DNA from: Myxococcales bacterium | GTDB taxonomy: Bacteria > Myxococcota > UBA727 > GCA-2721815 | Reading direction: 5' to 3' | DNA: 64,000 bases | Assembly: GCA_002721815.1 (NCBI GenBank) | Contig: PBLQ01000045.1 | Location: 1-64,000 of the forward strand | Shown: piece after piece, positions 25,907 through 35,458 of the stretch | Layout: every line of letters starts with the position of its first letter | Numbering within the stretch: the first letter of the stretch is position 1 | Notes under the pieces: generated by a model | The model's input: only the letters and a program-made list of their open reading frames with translations | What the model was told of the DNA's origin: nothing | The model's database searches: none | Translations under genes and position numbers: made by a program

Positions 25907-27355
25907 ATGGCCAAAAATAAAGACCAATTCTCAAACCGACTCCGGGCCCCCCTGCTCATCAGCGTGGGGCTGCTGCTTTGTGGGCTTTTGGCTGCGCCAA
26001 GCCAAGCTCAGGGAAACCGCTCCTACATTCCCTATGAAAAGTACCGGCTGGACAATGGCTTGGAGGTGATTCTTCACCAAGACGACAGCGCAGGAACCGT
26101 TGCGGTCAGCATGTGGGCGCACGTTGGGGGTCTGCACGAAGCCAAAGGCCGAAGCGGGTTCGCCCATTTGTTCGAACACTTGATGTTCCAGGGCACCCCC
26201 CACGTGGGCGATGACAAGCACTTTTCTTACCTCCAGCAAGCGGGCGCCTCCTCTATCAACGGGACCACCAGTTTTGACCGAACGAATTATTTCGAAGTGG
26301 TCCCCGCCCACGAACTCGAACTGGCCTTGTGGCTTGAAAGTGACCGGTTGGGTTGGCTCATGGAATCAGTGGACCAAGCCAAACTCGATGAGCAGCGGGA
26401 AGTGGTCAAAAACGAACGCTTACAACGGGTGGACAACCAGCCCTACGGCCTGGCCCAAGAAAAAATGTGGCAAGCCATGTTCCTCCCCTCCCACCCGTAC
26501 TATGGCCGGGTCATTGGCAGCATGAGTGACCTCGATGCCGCGACCATGGACGATGTGAAAGACTTTTTTGGGCGATATTACGCGCCGAGCAACATGACCC
26601 TCACAGTGGCCGGCAATTTCGATGTCACGCACGCAAAGAACCTGATCGAAAAATACTTCGCCACCATCCCTGCTGGGCCGAAGCCCGACTACCCCAACAT
26701 TCCCAAACCCAGCCTCAGCGAAGAAGTTCGGGTGGTGCATTACGAAACGCTCGGCAAGTTACCACGGGTCATGGTGTCCTACTTCACGCCCCCCTTCTTA
26801 CAGCCCGGAGATGCAGAGATGGACATCCTGGCCCATGTCTTGGCCGGAACAAAAACCGGACGTTTGCGCAAGCACCTAATGGAATTAGAGGAACGAGCCC
26901 AGTCCGTACATGTCTACCAGCAAAGCATGCAAAATGTATCGGTGTTTACCATTGACGTGGTGTTACGTGCGGGGGAAAGCCCTGAGCAAGTGCTCGGTGT
27001 CATCGACTCTCGCCTCAGTGAACTGTATGATTTACCGCCTGAAGAAGAGGAAATTGCTCGGGCCATCGCTACCATTGAGACCGATAAGGTATTTGGCTTG
27101 CAAGCCTTGGGCGGTAACAGTGGCCGAGCCGAGCAACTCCAACGCTTCAATCACTACACGGGCGAGCCAGATGGTCTCGCTGCAGATCTCGAACGATACC
27201 GCAATGTCACCTCAGAAAAAATCATCCAGATGATGGAAATCTACCTGACACCTAAATCCCGGGGCGTGCTGTTCGCACTCCCGAAATCGGCAGACGATTT
27301 AAAGGAAATCAAATCGGGCTTTAAAAAATCAGGCAGCAAGGGGGAACAACAATGA
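25907..27355 (+). CDS. M16 family zinc metallopeptidase, catalytic subunit type
   Basis: A 482-residue protein with a signal peptide (hydrophobic segment about 14-33, cleavage after SQA). The inverted zinc motif HLFEH is at 87-91, and the third ligand is probably E170 in VVKNE, the normal spacing. The second M16 half domain follows. It should degrade peptides in the periplasm. An AAGGA site six nt before the ATG supports the start. The stop overlaps the next M16 gene by 4 nt, the usual arrangement of paired active/inactive subunits. Confidence 0.94.
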   Translation: MAKNKDQFSNRLRAPLLISVGLLLCGLLAAPSQAQGNRSYIPYEKYRLDNGLEVILHQDDSAGTVAVSMWAHVGGLHEAKGRSGFAHLFEHLMFQGTPHVGDDKHFSYLQQAGASSINGTTSFDRTNYFEVVPAHELELALWLESDRLGWLMESVDQAKLDEQREVVKNERLQRVDNQPYGLAQEKMWQAMFLPSHPYYGRVIGSMSDLDAATMDDVKDFFGRYYAPSNMTLTVAGNFDVTHAKNLIEKYFATIPAGPKPDYPNIPKPSLSEEVRVVHYETLGKLPRVMVSYFTPPFLQPGDAEMDILAHVLAGTKTGRLRKHLMELEERAQSVHVYQQSMQNVSVFTIDVVLRAGESPEQVLGVIDSRLSELYDLPPEEEEIARAIATIETDKVFGLQALGGNSGRAEQLQRFNHYTGEPDGLAADLERYRNVTSEKIIQMMEIYLTPKSRGVLFALPKSADDLKEIKSGFKKSGSKGEQQ

Positions 27356-28815
27356 AATTAATCACACGCACCATTTCACCTGTCCTCGCTCTCCTCTTGT
27401 TCTCGGCCTGCGCCACCAACAAGATTGCGTACCGAACCCCGCCACAAGAAGACTGGCGAAACCAGCGGCCCCCCGCAGGGCCTGCAGTGGAAACCAAACT
27501 GCCGCTCTTCGAGCAGCACCGACTCAGCAATGGGATGCAGGTCATCTTGGTCAAAGAGAACAAACTGCCCATCGTGGCCATCGAAGTCCTGATCAAAGCG
27601 GGCTCCTCTTCGGAATCAGCGGCACAAGCCGGCTTGGCGGGCATGCTCGTTGACATGTTGACCAAAGGCACCAAAACCCTCAATGCAGACGAGTTTTCAG
27701 AGAGCCTCTCTGACATTGGCACCAGTGTTTCCAGCAGCTGCGACCAAGATGCCGCATCATTGAGTTTGGGTGTCTTGGCCCAACACACCCGACCCGCGTT
27801 GGGCCTGATCGCCGATGCGCTACAAAACCCAAGCTTGGAACAAGAAGAGTTTGAACGCTTGCAGCGCCTCCGGTTGGCCAGTCTCGAAAAGCGCAAAGGC
27901 AACCCAAGAGCGGTGGGCAAAGACGTGTTTTATGAACGCGTGTACGGCGCAGACCATCCCTACGGACATCCCGTATCGGGCACGCTTACCTCGGTCAAAG
28001 CTTTGAAACGAAAGCATCTCAAGAAGTTTTATCAGCGCAATTATGGACCGGCCACCACCACGGTGATCGTCACCGGTGATATTCAAACCGAAAACATGCT
28101 GGGTCAGCTCGAAAAGACTTTGGGCCAATGGAAATCAAAAGCCAATCTGCCCGCCACCCCACCCGACGTTGAACCTGCCGAGCAGTTGACGGTCTACGTT
28201 ATTCCGCGACCCGACGCGCCCCAAAGCTTCATGATGGCGGGCCGCCCCTTGATCCGAAAAGGTGACCCGGACGAATACAAGCTCAAGGTCATGAACGCTG
28301 GTTTTGGGGGTTTGTTTAGCTCCAGGCTCAACATGAAACTCAGAGAAGAAAAGCAATATACTTATGGCGCGCGCTCCAGCGTCAACCCATTACGAGGGCA
28401 AGGCGTCTTGGTGGCGGGCGGCATGATCAAGGGCGAACACACGGTTGATGCACTCCAAGAAACGTTCATCATTATGAACGACATTTCCCAAAACGGCATT
28501 ACCCCAGAAGAAATGCAATTTGCCAAAGATGCGTTGATCAAACCTTTGCCTTCATATTTCGAGACAGTGGGCGCTTTGGCTTCAGCGGCAGGGATTTTGG
28601 CCACCTATGATTTGCCCATGAACCAATTCGAATTGGTGATGAAACAAATCAATGATGTTGAACTGCAGCATGTCTCTCAGCTTTCCAAAGATGCCTTGAA
28701 CATCCAAAACTACACAGTGGTTCTGGTGGGCGACCCCAAGTGGCTCGACGAAAAGCTCAAAACGCTTTCCGATGCCAATGTGATTCGCCTGGATGAAAAT
28801 GGGCGTGACCTTTAA
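27352..28815 (+). CDS. M16 family peptidase-like lipoprotein lacking zinc ligands
   Basis: A 487-residue protein with a lipoprotein signal (LLLFSACATN). Both M16 domains align with the family, including the R/Y region KLREEKQYTYGARSSV near the C-terminus. Where the HxxEH motif should be, the sequence reads GLAGMLVDMLTKGT, so His, Glu and His are replaced by Gly, Val and Asp. It should be the non-catalytic partner of the preceding peptidase, anchoring the dimer to a membrane through its lipid. This pairing is known for other M16 proteases. Confidence 0.92.
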   Translation: MKLITRTISPVLALLLFSACATNKIAYRTPPQEDWRNQRPPAGPAVETKLPLFEQHRLSNGMQVILVKENKLPIVAIEVLIKAGSSSESAAQAGLAGMLVDMLTKGTKTLNADEFSESLSDIGTSVSSSCDQDAASLSLGVLAQHTRPALGLIADALQNPSLEQEEFERLQRLRLASLEKRKGNPRAVGKDVFYERVYGADHPYGHPVSGTLTSVKALKRKHLKKFYQRNYGPATTTVIVTGDIQTENMLGQLEKTLGQWKSKANLPATPPDVEPAEQLTVYVIPRPDAPQSFMMAGRPLIRKGDPDEYKLKVMNAGFGGLFSSRLNMKLREEKQYTYGARSSVNPLRGQGVLVAGGMIKGEHTVDALQETFIIMNDISQNGITPEEMQFAKDALIKPLPSYFETVGALASAAGILATYDLPMNQFELVMKQINDVELQHVSQLSKDALNIQNYTVVLVGDPKWLDEKLKTLSDANVIRLDENGRDL

Positions 28816-28827
28816 CTCAGCGACCAC

Positions 28828-30636
28828 ATGATAACGCGCCTCCTGCACAATCGAGCCTCAACGTTGTTTCACCTGCTGGGTGTGGGTTGGCTTTGCTGTT
28901 TGCTCTCAGCCCAAGCTGTCGAGGCAAAGAATATCGAAATCAAGATATCAGCCTCTCATGAGGTGGCCGCCGTCGGAGATGATATTGAGCTCAAAGTAGA
29001 ATTCGTTCAGCGCAAAACCGGTAACCTGAGCAATCTCAAAATGCCACAATTCAGAGGCTTCGTAGAGCGTGGTCGTACCCGCTCCAATTCCAGCTCCGTG
29101 CGCATCGTGAACGGGCGCCGCACCATGGAAACCACCTATATTTTTAACATCCAGCTCACCGCACAAAAAAAAGGCAACCACCGACTCGGTCCAGCTCGAG
29201 CCACACTGGGAGATGAAAAAGCATCGAGCAATACCGTGACCGTGCGCGTTATCGCGGGTGCAGACCCACTGCCCCCCATGCCGGCAACCACGGCGGAGGC
29301 CATGCCCAGTTACCTGCAAGATATCGAAGCGCGGTATCAAAACCGCCCGCTTCCCCGAACGCTCCTACACGTGGCTTTCGATAAAACCGAAGCTGTGGTG
29401 GGCGAACAAATTACCGCCACCGTTCGGGTTCTTTCCACCGAAAGTCTTTCCAATGTGTCGCGGCCCGAATACCCCAAACTGAAAAATTTCCTCTCCGAGA
29501 GCATGGACCAACCCTCGCAAATCGTTCCCACCGATGTCCGCTTGAAAGGGCAGAATTACCAAAGCTACCTCATCGAAAGAACAGCCCTCTTTCCGCTTGA
29601 GCCCGGTCAGCACCACCTGAAAAACGTCACCCTCGAAACCAACATGGCAGGTGGCTTTTTCCGTCGAGGTAAAAAACTCAACTTAAAAAGTCAGTCTTAT
29701 ATGCTGGACATTCAAAACCTGCCGGCCATGGGACAACCCCCCAACTTTCCCATCCATAACGTCGGTCAATGGGGACTGGCCGCAGAAGTGGACCGACGCA
29801 AGACCAAAAAGAACGAGCCCATCACCCTCAAAATTTATGCGACTGGTGAAGGCAGCGCGCGGCAACTGCAGCTACCCAGCATTCAATCCACCGACGCTTA
29901 CCGGGCGTTTCCACCCACCTATACAGAAAACACCAATGCGTCTTCTGGTCGGGTCATTGGTATGAAAACCATGGAGGTCTTAATTCAACCCAAACAGCAG
30001 GGTCGCTTAAAGCTGGGACCTTTCGCCATGCCCTTTTTCGATCCAGTGAGTAACACCTATACCAATGCCCAAACCAAACCGGTGTTTGTTCGCGTCACCG
30101 CCGCTGCCAACGAGGGACAAAAAACCACCGCCCAAAGTAAAAGTGAACAAACCTTACGCCCCTTGACCATGGGCATCACCCCCGTCCAAGGCAATCGCTT
30201 TCCATTCAACGTTCAAAGTCTTATTTTTACCTTTATGGGTGGCTGGCTACTTTGCATGGCCATCTGCTTGTTACTCGTTTTGCGGAATCAAAACCGAGGC
30301 AGTTTGGCCTACGCCAAGCGACAAGTGGTTCATGAACGATTACAACAACTCAAAAATGCCCAAAGCGAGAATGAAGTCGGTGTTGCCCTAGAAGTCCTCT
30401 ATGACCACATGGCCTTTTTATTTGGTGAACGGGTCAAGTCATTGCCCGTGCACGAATTGGCATCCCACCTTGAAGCCCAAGGATGCCATGCCGCGACCGC
30501 GCAAGAAGCGGCCACGTGGTTCGATGAAGCACAGCAACAACGCTACGCCCCACCGGGCATGAATTCTGCTACCGACTTGCTTTCGCGAGCCCTCTCACTC
30601 TTTGCGCTTTTGAACGAAGATGGGGGTGACACATGA
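28828..30636 (+). CDS. batD: BatD-family protein
   Basis: A 602-residue protein with a signal peptide and repeated Ig-like beta domains, then a membrane helix near 468-488 and a cytoplasmic helical tail. Features of BatD include the opening ISASHEVAAVGDDIELKVEF and the region ending in QNLPAMGQPPNFP. BatD is a periplasmic component of the Bat (Bacteroides aerotolerance) system, thought to act with VWA proteins and a MoxR ATPase. It starts 12 bp after the M16 pair and overlaps the BatE-like gene by 4 nt. No MoxR or BatA gene is in this operon. Confidence 0.88.
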   Translation: MITRLLHNRASTLFHLLGVGWLCCLLSAQAVEAKNIEIKISASHEVAAVGDDIELKVEFVQRKTGNLSNLKMPQFRGFVERGRTRSNSSSVRIVNGRRTMETTYIFNIQLTAQKKGNHRLGPARATLGDEKASSNTVTVRVIAGADPLPPMPATTAEAMPSYLQDIEARYQNRPLPRTLLHVAFDKTEAVVGEQITATVRVLSTESLSNVSRPEYPKLKNFLSESMDQPSQIVPTDVRLKGQNYQSYLIERTALFPLEPGQHHLKNVTLETNMAGGFFRRGKKLNLKSQSYMLDIQNLPAMGQPPNFPIHNVGQWGLAAEVDRRKTKKNEPITLKIYATGEGSARQLQLPSIQSTDAYRAFPPTYTENTNASSGRVIGMKTMEVLIQPKQQGRLKLGPFAMPFFDPVSNTYTNAQTKPVFVRVTAAANEGQKTTAQSKSEQTLRPLTMGITPVQGNRFPFNVQSLIFTFMGGWLLCMAICLLLVLRNQNRGSLAYAKRQVVHERLQQLKNAQSENEVGVALEVLYDHMAFLFGERVKSLPVHELASHLEAQGCHAATAQEAATWFDEAQQQRYAPPGMNSATDLLSRALSLFALLNEDGGDT

Positions 30637-31412
30637 TATTGTTTCGCGCTGTCGTCGTATGTATTGGATTACTCTCGGGACTGTGGAGCAACATCGCCCA
30701 CAGTCAGACTGCACTGCAAGAAGCCGAAACGGCCCTCAAAAAAGGCCAGCCCGATCTTGCTTTAGCGGGTTACGAAAAAATGCTTCAACAAGGGTTCGAT
30801 GGCGCACAGCTTCATTACAACATCGGTTCCTTGACCATGAAAAAAGGCGACTTGTCGCGTGCCATTTTCCATCTGGAAAAGGCCAAGCAACTCGCCCCCT
30901 TCGACGATAACATCAATTCGAATCTGGAAGTGGCGCGCGCTTCTCGGGTGGACGCCGATGTGGGTGCCCACCATCAGCCTGATGGGTGGGAGCTCGTCAC
31001 ACGCGCGTTGCCCTGGGATTTGACTGTTGGGGCATGGTTGTGTTTGTTGACCGCAGCGTGGCTGCTACTCATTTTTCGAAGCGCACTCAAAAAAGGCCAT
31101 CACCGCATCCCACTGGGATGGGTGCTCTTTGTGGGGATGCTTGGCTTGCTCCTTACCGGTGTGTTGGCCTACCGGGTGACCCTTGATGACAAAAACTTTG
31201 CGGCGTTAAAGGTCGCACAAAGCGACGGCAAGAGTGCCCCCGCAGCCAGTGCCGAAACCGCGTTCACCGCTCATACGGGGGCTTACGGTGAAATCCTAGA
31301 AGCACAAAACGGTTTTTTGAGACTGCGTCTGCACAATGGTCTCGAAGCTTGGTTCGAAGAGAGCAGTCTCTACGTGGGTCCCGCCACGCCCAAAACCGAA
31401 CAAGGCTTGTAA
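30633..31412 (+). CDS. batE: BatE-like TPR/SH3 membrane protein
   Basis: A 259-residue protein with a signal peptide, TPR repeats at about 25-105 (LQEAETALKKGQPDLALAGYEKML and a second copy), two membrane segments near 130-148 and 157-178, and a C-terminal SH3-like domain (ILEAQNGFLRLRLHNGLEAWF). This matches the BatE/TPR partner that follows BatD in many genomes. It overlaps batD by 4 nt and closes the operon. A likely terminator-like hairpin and T-rich tract follow. Confidence 0.82.
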   Translation: MILFRAVVVCIGLLSGLWSNIAHSQTALQEAETALKKGQPDLALAGYEKMLQQGFDGAQLHYNIGSLTMKKGDLSRAIFHLEKAKQLAPFDDNINSNLEVARASRVDADVGAHHQPDGWELVTRALPWDLTVGAWLCLLTAAWLLLIFRSALKKGHHRIPLGWVLFVGMLGLLLTGVLAYRVTLDDKNFAALKVAQSDGKSAPAASAETAFTAHTGAYGEILEAQNGFLRLRLHNGLEAWFEESSLYVGPATPKTEQGL

Positions 31413-31449
31413 GCCCCTTATTTGGCAGCCTTTTTCTTTTTTATTTTTT
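31402..31449 (+). terminator. Possible weak terminator after batE
   Basis: A short hairpin (GGCTT/AAGCC) overlaps the batE stop. A long T-rich tract follows at 31431-31449, about 12 nt later, which is farther than in a classical terminator. Confidence 0.3.
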
Positions 31450-31506
31450 CGCTCCTGGCCCCATTTCGGCATTGCGAGGTGGGATTGGCGTGGCTATGGT
31501 TATATC

Positions 31507-31776
31507 ATGAGCACCTTTTTAATCACATTGACTGTTTTTGGCGTGGCCGTGTTCGGCATGGCGCTGGGTCTCATTTTGTCTGGCGGTCGAAAGCAGCTCA
31601 AAGGGTCCTGTGGGGGTCCCAGTGTGAACCCAAGCTGTTGCCTCACCTGCCCTGAAAAAGAAGCCTGCGACGAAGAACAAATGCGTCAAGCCAAACCAGA
31701 TGAACCGGTCCAAATTCGCAGTACCGGTAATCGCGAGTCGGGCCATCCAGTGGCCAGCCCAAATCAAATCAACTAG
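31507..31776 (+). CDS. nqrM: Na+-NQR maturation protein NqrM
   Basis: An 89-residue protein from the ATG at 31507. One membrane helix (about 3-23) is followed by GRKQLKGSCGG and a Cys-rich stretch (NPSCCLTCPEKEAC), the layout of the NqrM/DUF539 family. NqrM is needed to assemble the iron centre between NqrD and NqrE. It faces apbE (4-nt overlap of ends), which attaches FMN to NqrB and NqrC, and the nqrA-F operon is next. A longer frame to 31336 lacks homology and overlaps batE. Confidence 0.88.
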   Translation: MSTFLITLTVFGVAVFGMALGLILSGGRKQLKGSCGGPSVNPSCCLTCPEKEACDEEQMRQAKPDEPVQIRSTGNRESGHPVASPNQIN

Positions 31777-32882
31777 TCCAAAGTGGGAAAGTTCGCGGTC
31801 TTAAACGCATCAAACCGCTGTTCATTTTGGTGTACAAAAAAGGCAGAGGCATTGGGATAATGTGCCTTCAACACCTTTTCAAATTCGGCTTGACCCAAGA
31901 CCATGGCAGCGGTGGCCAATGCATCCGCCTGCATACACGTGTCTGCTACCACGGTCACTGAGACCAAGTTGTGATCCACTGGCTGCCCCGTTTTGGGATT
32001 AATGATGTGATGAAAGCGCTTTCCAGCCTCGTTAAAGAAATTCCGATAACTGCCGCTGGTGGCCATCCCACCTTTTGATAAAGCAACCGTTTCAATAATT
32101 TCGTAACGGCCCGCCTCGGGGGTTGGGCGATTCACGCCAAGCTTCCATTGCGAGGCCTGACTGTTCTTGCCCTGAACAAAAATCTCTCCACCAATCTCCA
32201 CCATAAAGTTGTTAACGCCAGCGTTACGAAGCAACGCTGCAACGGCATCCACACCGTAACCCTTGGCGATACCAGAGAGATTGATTTGAACGCGCCCATC
32301 TTTCTTTTGAAATGCATTTTGGTTCACAGAAATCTTATCGAGCCCCGTGAAAGCTTTGAGGGACGTGATTTCCTCAGTGGAGGGGGCAGTGGTTCTACGT
32401 TCCCCTTTATCAAAACCCCAAAGCGCGATCAGTGGGCCCAATGTGACGTCGAAGGCGCCACCGGTCTGTTCGCCGATGTTGAGGGAGGCAGCCACCACTT
32501 TGGCGAATTCCTCTTGAAGCACCACCGGCTCGATGCTCGTGTTGGCGTTCAGCTTTGAGATATCGCTTTGGGGGCGATAGGTGGACATTAAATTGTTGAT
32601 GTCCTCAAGGCGTTGATCGATCTTCGGTTGAAGGGTGTGCCAAGTCTGGGCCTGCTCTAAGGTTTCAGGTACCAACTTGATGTTATAGGTGGTTCCCATG
32701 GTTTCGCCGCGAAGCACCATTTCGGCAGGTTGTTTCGCCACTTCTTCAACGCCAGAATTGGAAACTGGCGCTTCCGCGTCCGGTCTGCGTAAAAACAGAG
32801 CGACGAAAAGCGCCAGTACAAATAAAAACGGAAGGATGAAACGCCGCCAGATGGAGACGTCGTTGTGGGGTCCGTTGACCAC
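31773..32882 (-). CDS. apbE: FAD:protein FMN transferase
   Basis: A 369-residue membrane-anchored periplasmic protein starting at GTG 32882, with GGAGG seven nt upstream inside the end of nqrF. Motifs of ApbE are clear: MGTTYNI, GGAFDVTLGPLIALWGF, NLSGIAKGYGVDAVA and HHIINPKTGQPVD. It transfers FMN from FAD to threonines in SGAT-type motifs, here in NqrB and NqrC. It is the last gene of the nqr operon, only 3 nt after nqrF. Confidence 0.95.
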   Translation of the reverse strand: MVNGPHNDVSIWRRFILPFLFVLALFVALFLRRPDAEAPVSNSGVEEVAKQPAEMVLRGETMGTTYNIKLVPETLEQAQTWHTLQPKIDQRLEDINNLMSTYRPQSDISKLNANTSIEPVVLQEEFAKVVAASLNIGEQTGGAFDVTLGPLIALWGFDKGERRTTAPSTEEITSLKAFTGLDKISVNQNAFQKKDGRVQINLSGIAKGYGVDAVAALLRNAGVNNFMVEIGGEIFVQGKNSQASQWKLGVNRPTPEAGRYEIIETVALSKGGMATSGSYRNFFNEAGKRFHHIINPKTGQPVDHNLVSVTVVADTCMQADALATAAMVLGQAEFEKVLKAHYPNASAFFVHQNEQRFDAFKTANFPTLD

Positions 32883-32885
32883 CGA

Positions 32886-34172
32886 TCAGCCTCCGAAATC
32901 ATCCAGAGCGATGTTTTCCATCTCCACGCCCAAATCCAAAAGCATGTTAATCACCGCTTGGTTCATCATGGGCGGGCCACACAAGTAATACTCACAATCT
33001 TCTGGGGAAGGATGGTCCTTGAGATAGTTCTCCAATAGGACTTGATGGATGAAACCTTTATAACCGTGCTTCGCACCCAAGGCTTGTCGGGTGGGCGAAT
33101 CAGGATCGTCCCATCGATCTTCGTCGGTAAGGTCGGACAGCGCCAAATGCCACTCAAAGTTATCGTTTTCTTCTTGAATCCTATCGAAATGATCCACGTA
33201 GAAGGCTTCCCGATAACTTCGTGCGCCATACCAGAAGGAGACCTTACGATCGGTTTTGATGCGGTGGAACTGATCAAAAATGTGTGACCGCATGGGGGCC
33301 ATACCGGCACCACCACCCACGAACACCATTTCGTTCTTGGTTTCTTTGGCAAAGAACTCACCGAACGGGCCTGAAATGGTCACTTCGTCGCCCTCCTTGA
33401 GACTGAAAACGTAAGAGGACATGATGCCCGGTGGTACTTTGGCCCATCCGTTGGCTTTACGGTCCCATGGTGGCGACGCAATACGAATGTTCAGCATAAT
33501 AATGCCGTGCTCTTCAGGATAATTCGCCATGGAATAGGCGCGGGTCACAGGTTCTTTCACTTCGGAAACCAAGCCCCACATGTTAAACTTGTCCCAGTCG
33601 CCGCGATACTCATCTTCAATGTCGAAGTCTGCGTAGTTGGCCACGTGAGCAGGACATTCAATTTGAATGTAACCACCCGCACGGAATGGCACCGATTCGC
33701 CTTCGGGCAGTTCGAGTACCAACTCTTTGATAAAGGTCGCCACATTCTCATTTGAACGTACTTTGCATTGCCATTTCTTAACGCTGAACACCTCTGGTTC
33801 AACTTCGATTTCCATGTCGGACTTCACTTTAACCTGACATGACAAACGGCAGCCTTCGCGCTCTTCACCTCGAGAAATATGGGTTTTTTCGGTGGGTAGA
33901 ATGGCACCACCGCCCGATTTCACGTGGACTTTGCAAACACCGCAAGTCCCACCACCGCCACAAGCGGAAGGGATAAAAATCTTTTGTGCTGACAACGTGT
34001 TCAACAATGTATCGCCTGCGGGCGCGACAATGGGGTTGTCTGCATCCTCATTCACAACAATGTTCACGTCGGCTGAGTTAACTAATTTCGAGCGTGCGCC
34101 CATCAACACAAACACAAGGGCAACGATCAGTAGAATAAAAACTGCAACACCAAGTCCTGCTGTCGTAAGCAT
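32886..34172 (-). CDS. nqrF: Na+-NQR subunit F
   Basis: A 428-residue protein with an N-terminal membrane helix, a [2Fe-2S] ferredoxin domain ([11 protein letters not shown], then CRLSCQ), an FAD domain ([11 protein letters not shown]) and an NADH domain ([12 protein letters not shown]). The C-terminus DFGG is typical. It oxidises NADH and passes electrons to the other Nqr subunits. A GGAAGGAG site precedes the ATG, and the gene lies 15 bp after nqrE. Confidence 0.97.
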   Translation of the reverse strand: MLTTAGLGVAVFILLIVALVFVLMGARSKLVNSADVNIVVNEDADNPIVAPAGDTLLNTLSAQKIFIPSACGGGGTCGVCKVHVKSGGGAILPTEKTHISRGEEREGCRLSCQVKVKSDMEIEVEPEVFSVKKWQCKVRSNENVATFIKELVLELPEGESVPFRAGGYIQIECPAHVANYADFDIEDEYRGDWDKFNMWGLVSEVKEPVTRAYSMANYPEEHGIIMLNIRIASPPWDRKANGWAKVPPGIMSSYVFSLKEGDEVTISGPFGEFFAKETKNEMVFVGGGAGMAPMRSHIFDQFHRIKTDRKVSFWYGARSYREAFYVDHFDRIQEENDNFEWHLALSDLTDEDRWDDPDSPTRQALGAKHGYKGFIHQVLLENYLKDHPSPEDCEYYLCGPPMMNQAVINMLLDLGVEMENIALDDFGG

Positions 34173-34187
34173 TTCGTCACTCCTTCC

Positions 34188-34802
34188 TTAAAGCTGAATA
34201 CCGGCGAAGGCCATAAAACCGATGGCCATCAAACCTGTTAACATGAATGTCATCCCCAAACCGCGAAGGCCTGCTGGGACGTTGCTGTAATGCATCTTTT
34301 CACGCAAAGCCGCGAGCGCAACAATGGCCAACATGAAACCAATGCCTGAGCCCACACCAAAGACGGCGCTCTCAGCGAGGTTGTAATCCCTTTCCTTCAT
34401 GAAGAGCGACCCACCCAAAATGGCACAGTTCACTGCGATCAGCGGCAAGAAAACGCCCAGCGCAGAATACAACGCCGGTGCGAATTTATCGATGGCCATT
34501 TCCACCACCTGTACGGTGGCTGCGATGGTGCCGATAAAGGATAAAAAGCTCAAAAAGGAAAGGTCCACAGTGGCGTACTCAGGGCTGAGCCAGACCAACG
34601 CGCCCTCTTTCAAGAACAGGTTGTAAACCAAGTTGTTCAGCGGGGTACAAATACCGGACACGAACACAACGGCGAAACCCAATCCGATGGCGGTGTCTAC
34701 CTTTTTAGAGACTGCCAAGAAGGAGCACATGCCCAAAAAGAAGGCCAAGGCCATGTTTTCAACAAAAATCGCTTTCGCCGCGAGGCTGAGATAATGTTCC
34801 AT
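34188..34802 (-). CDS. nqrE: Na+-NQR subunit E
   Basis: A 204-residue integral membrane protein with six helices. The family cysteines that hold the intramembrane iron centre together with NqrD are present, in [12 protein letters not shown] and [22 protein letters not shown] site precedes the ATG. It lies 2 bp after nqrD. Confidence 0.96.
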   Translation of the reverse strand: MEHYLSLAAKAIFVENMALAFFLGMCSFLAVSKKVDTAIGLGFAVVFVSGICTPLNNLVYNLFLKEGALVWLSPEYATVDLSFLSFLSFIGTIAATVQVVEMAIDKFAPALYSALGVFLPLIAVNCAILGGSLFMKERDYNLAESAVFGVGSGIGFMLAIVALAALREKMHYSNVPAGLRGLGMTFMLTGLMAIGFMAFAGIQL

Positions 34803-34804
34803 GA

Positions 34805-35425
34805 TTAACCCTCCTCCACTTGATCAGGCTTCCAGGTTCGCACCATCCAGATGAAACCGCCGATTAAAAAGAAGGCTGCTGGTGAGAGCACCAACAAACC
34901 GTTGGGCTGGTACCAACCACCTTCACTCGCCAAAGGCAAAACTTCGATACCGAAAAGTTTTCCAGAGCCGAACAGTTCGCGGAAGAAACCCACAAAGATA
35001 AGAACCAACGAATAACCTGCAGCATTCCCAACACCATCTACCATGCTTCGCCACGGGCCGTTTTGCATGGCGAACGCTTCCGCGCGGCCCATGATGATGC
35101 AGTTGGTGATGATCAAGCCCACGAACACCGACAGTTGCTTGCTGGTTTCGAACAGGAAGGCCTTGAGCACTTGGTCGGTCACAATCACCAAAGAAGCAAT
35201 AATGGTCAACTGAATGATGATTCGAATGCTGGGGGGAATGTAATTCCGCAACAAACTCACGGACAAGTTGGACAGGACCAACACCGCGAACACCGCAGCC
35301 GACATCACCACGGCCGTTTCAAGCTTGGTGGTCACCGCCAAAGCCGAACAGATGCCGAGAACCTGTAAGCCGATGGGGTTGTTTTCAAAGAGTGGGTCTA
35401 AAAGGACCTCTTTTGTTTTACTCAT
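34805..35425 (-). CDS. nqrD: Na+-NQR subunit D
   Basis: A 206-residue integral membrane protein related to NqrE. The family segments [18 protein letters not shown] and [15 protein letters not shown] carry the two cysteines that ligate the shared iron centre. It is part of the Na+-translocating channel, between nqrC and nqrE. Confidence 0.96.
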   Translation of the reverse strand: MSKTKEVLLDPLFENNPIGLQVLGICSALAVTTKLETAVVMSAAVFAVLVLSNLSVSLLRNYIPPSIRIIIQLTIIASLVIVTDQVLKAFLFETSKQLSVFVGLIITNCIIMGRAEAFAMQNGPWRSMVDGVGNAAGYSLVLIFVGFFRELFGSGKLFGIEVLPLASEGGWYQPNGLLVLSPAAFFLIGGFIWMVRTWKPDQVEEG

Positions 35426-35458
35426 AACGAGCTCTCTCCTTCATGAGCCATTAGGCAT

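Noticed and set aside
25679-25927. 82-codon minus-strand reading frame across the 330-bp gap
   Set aside because: It has no ribosome site, unusual Trp/Pro/Gly-rich composition, and runs through the strong terminator, so a protein gene is unlikely.
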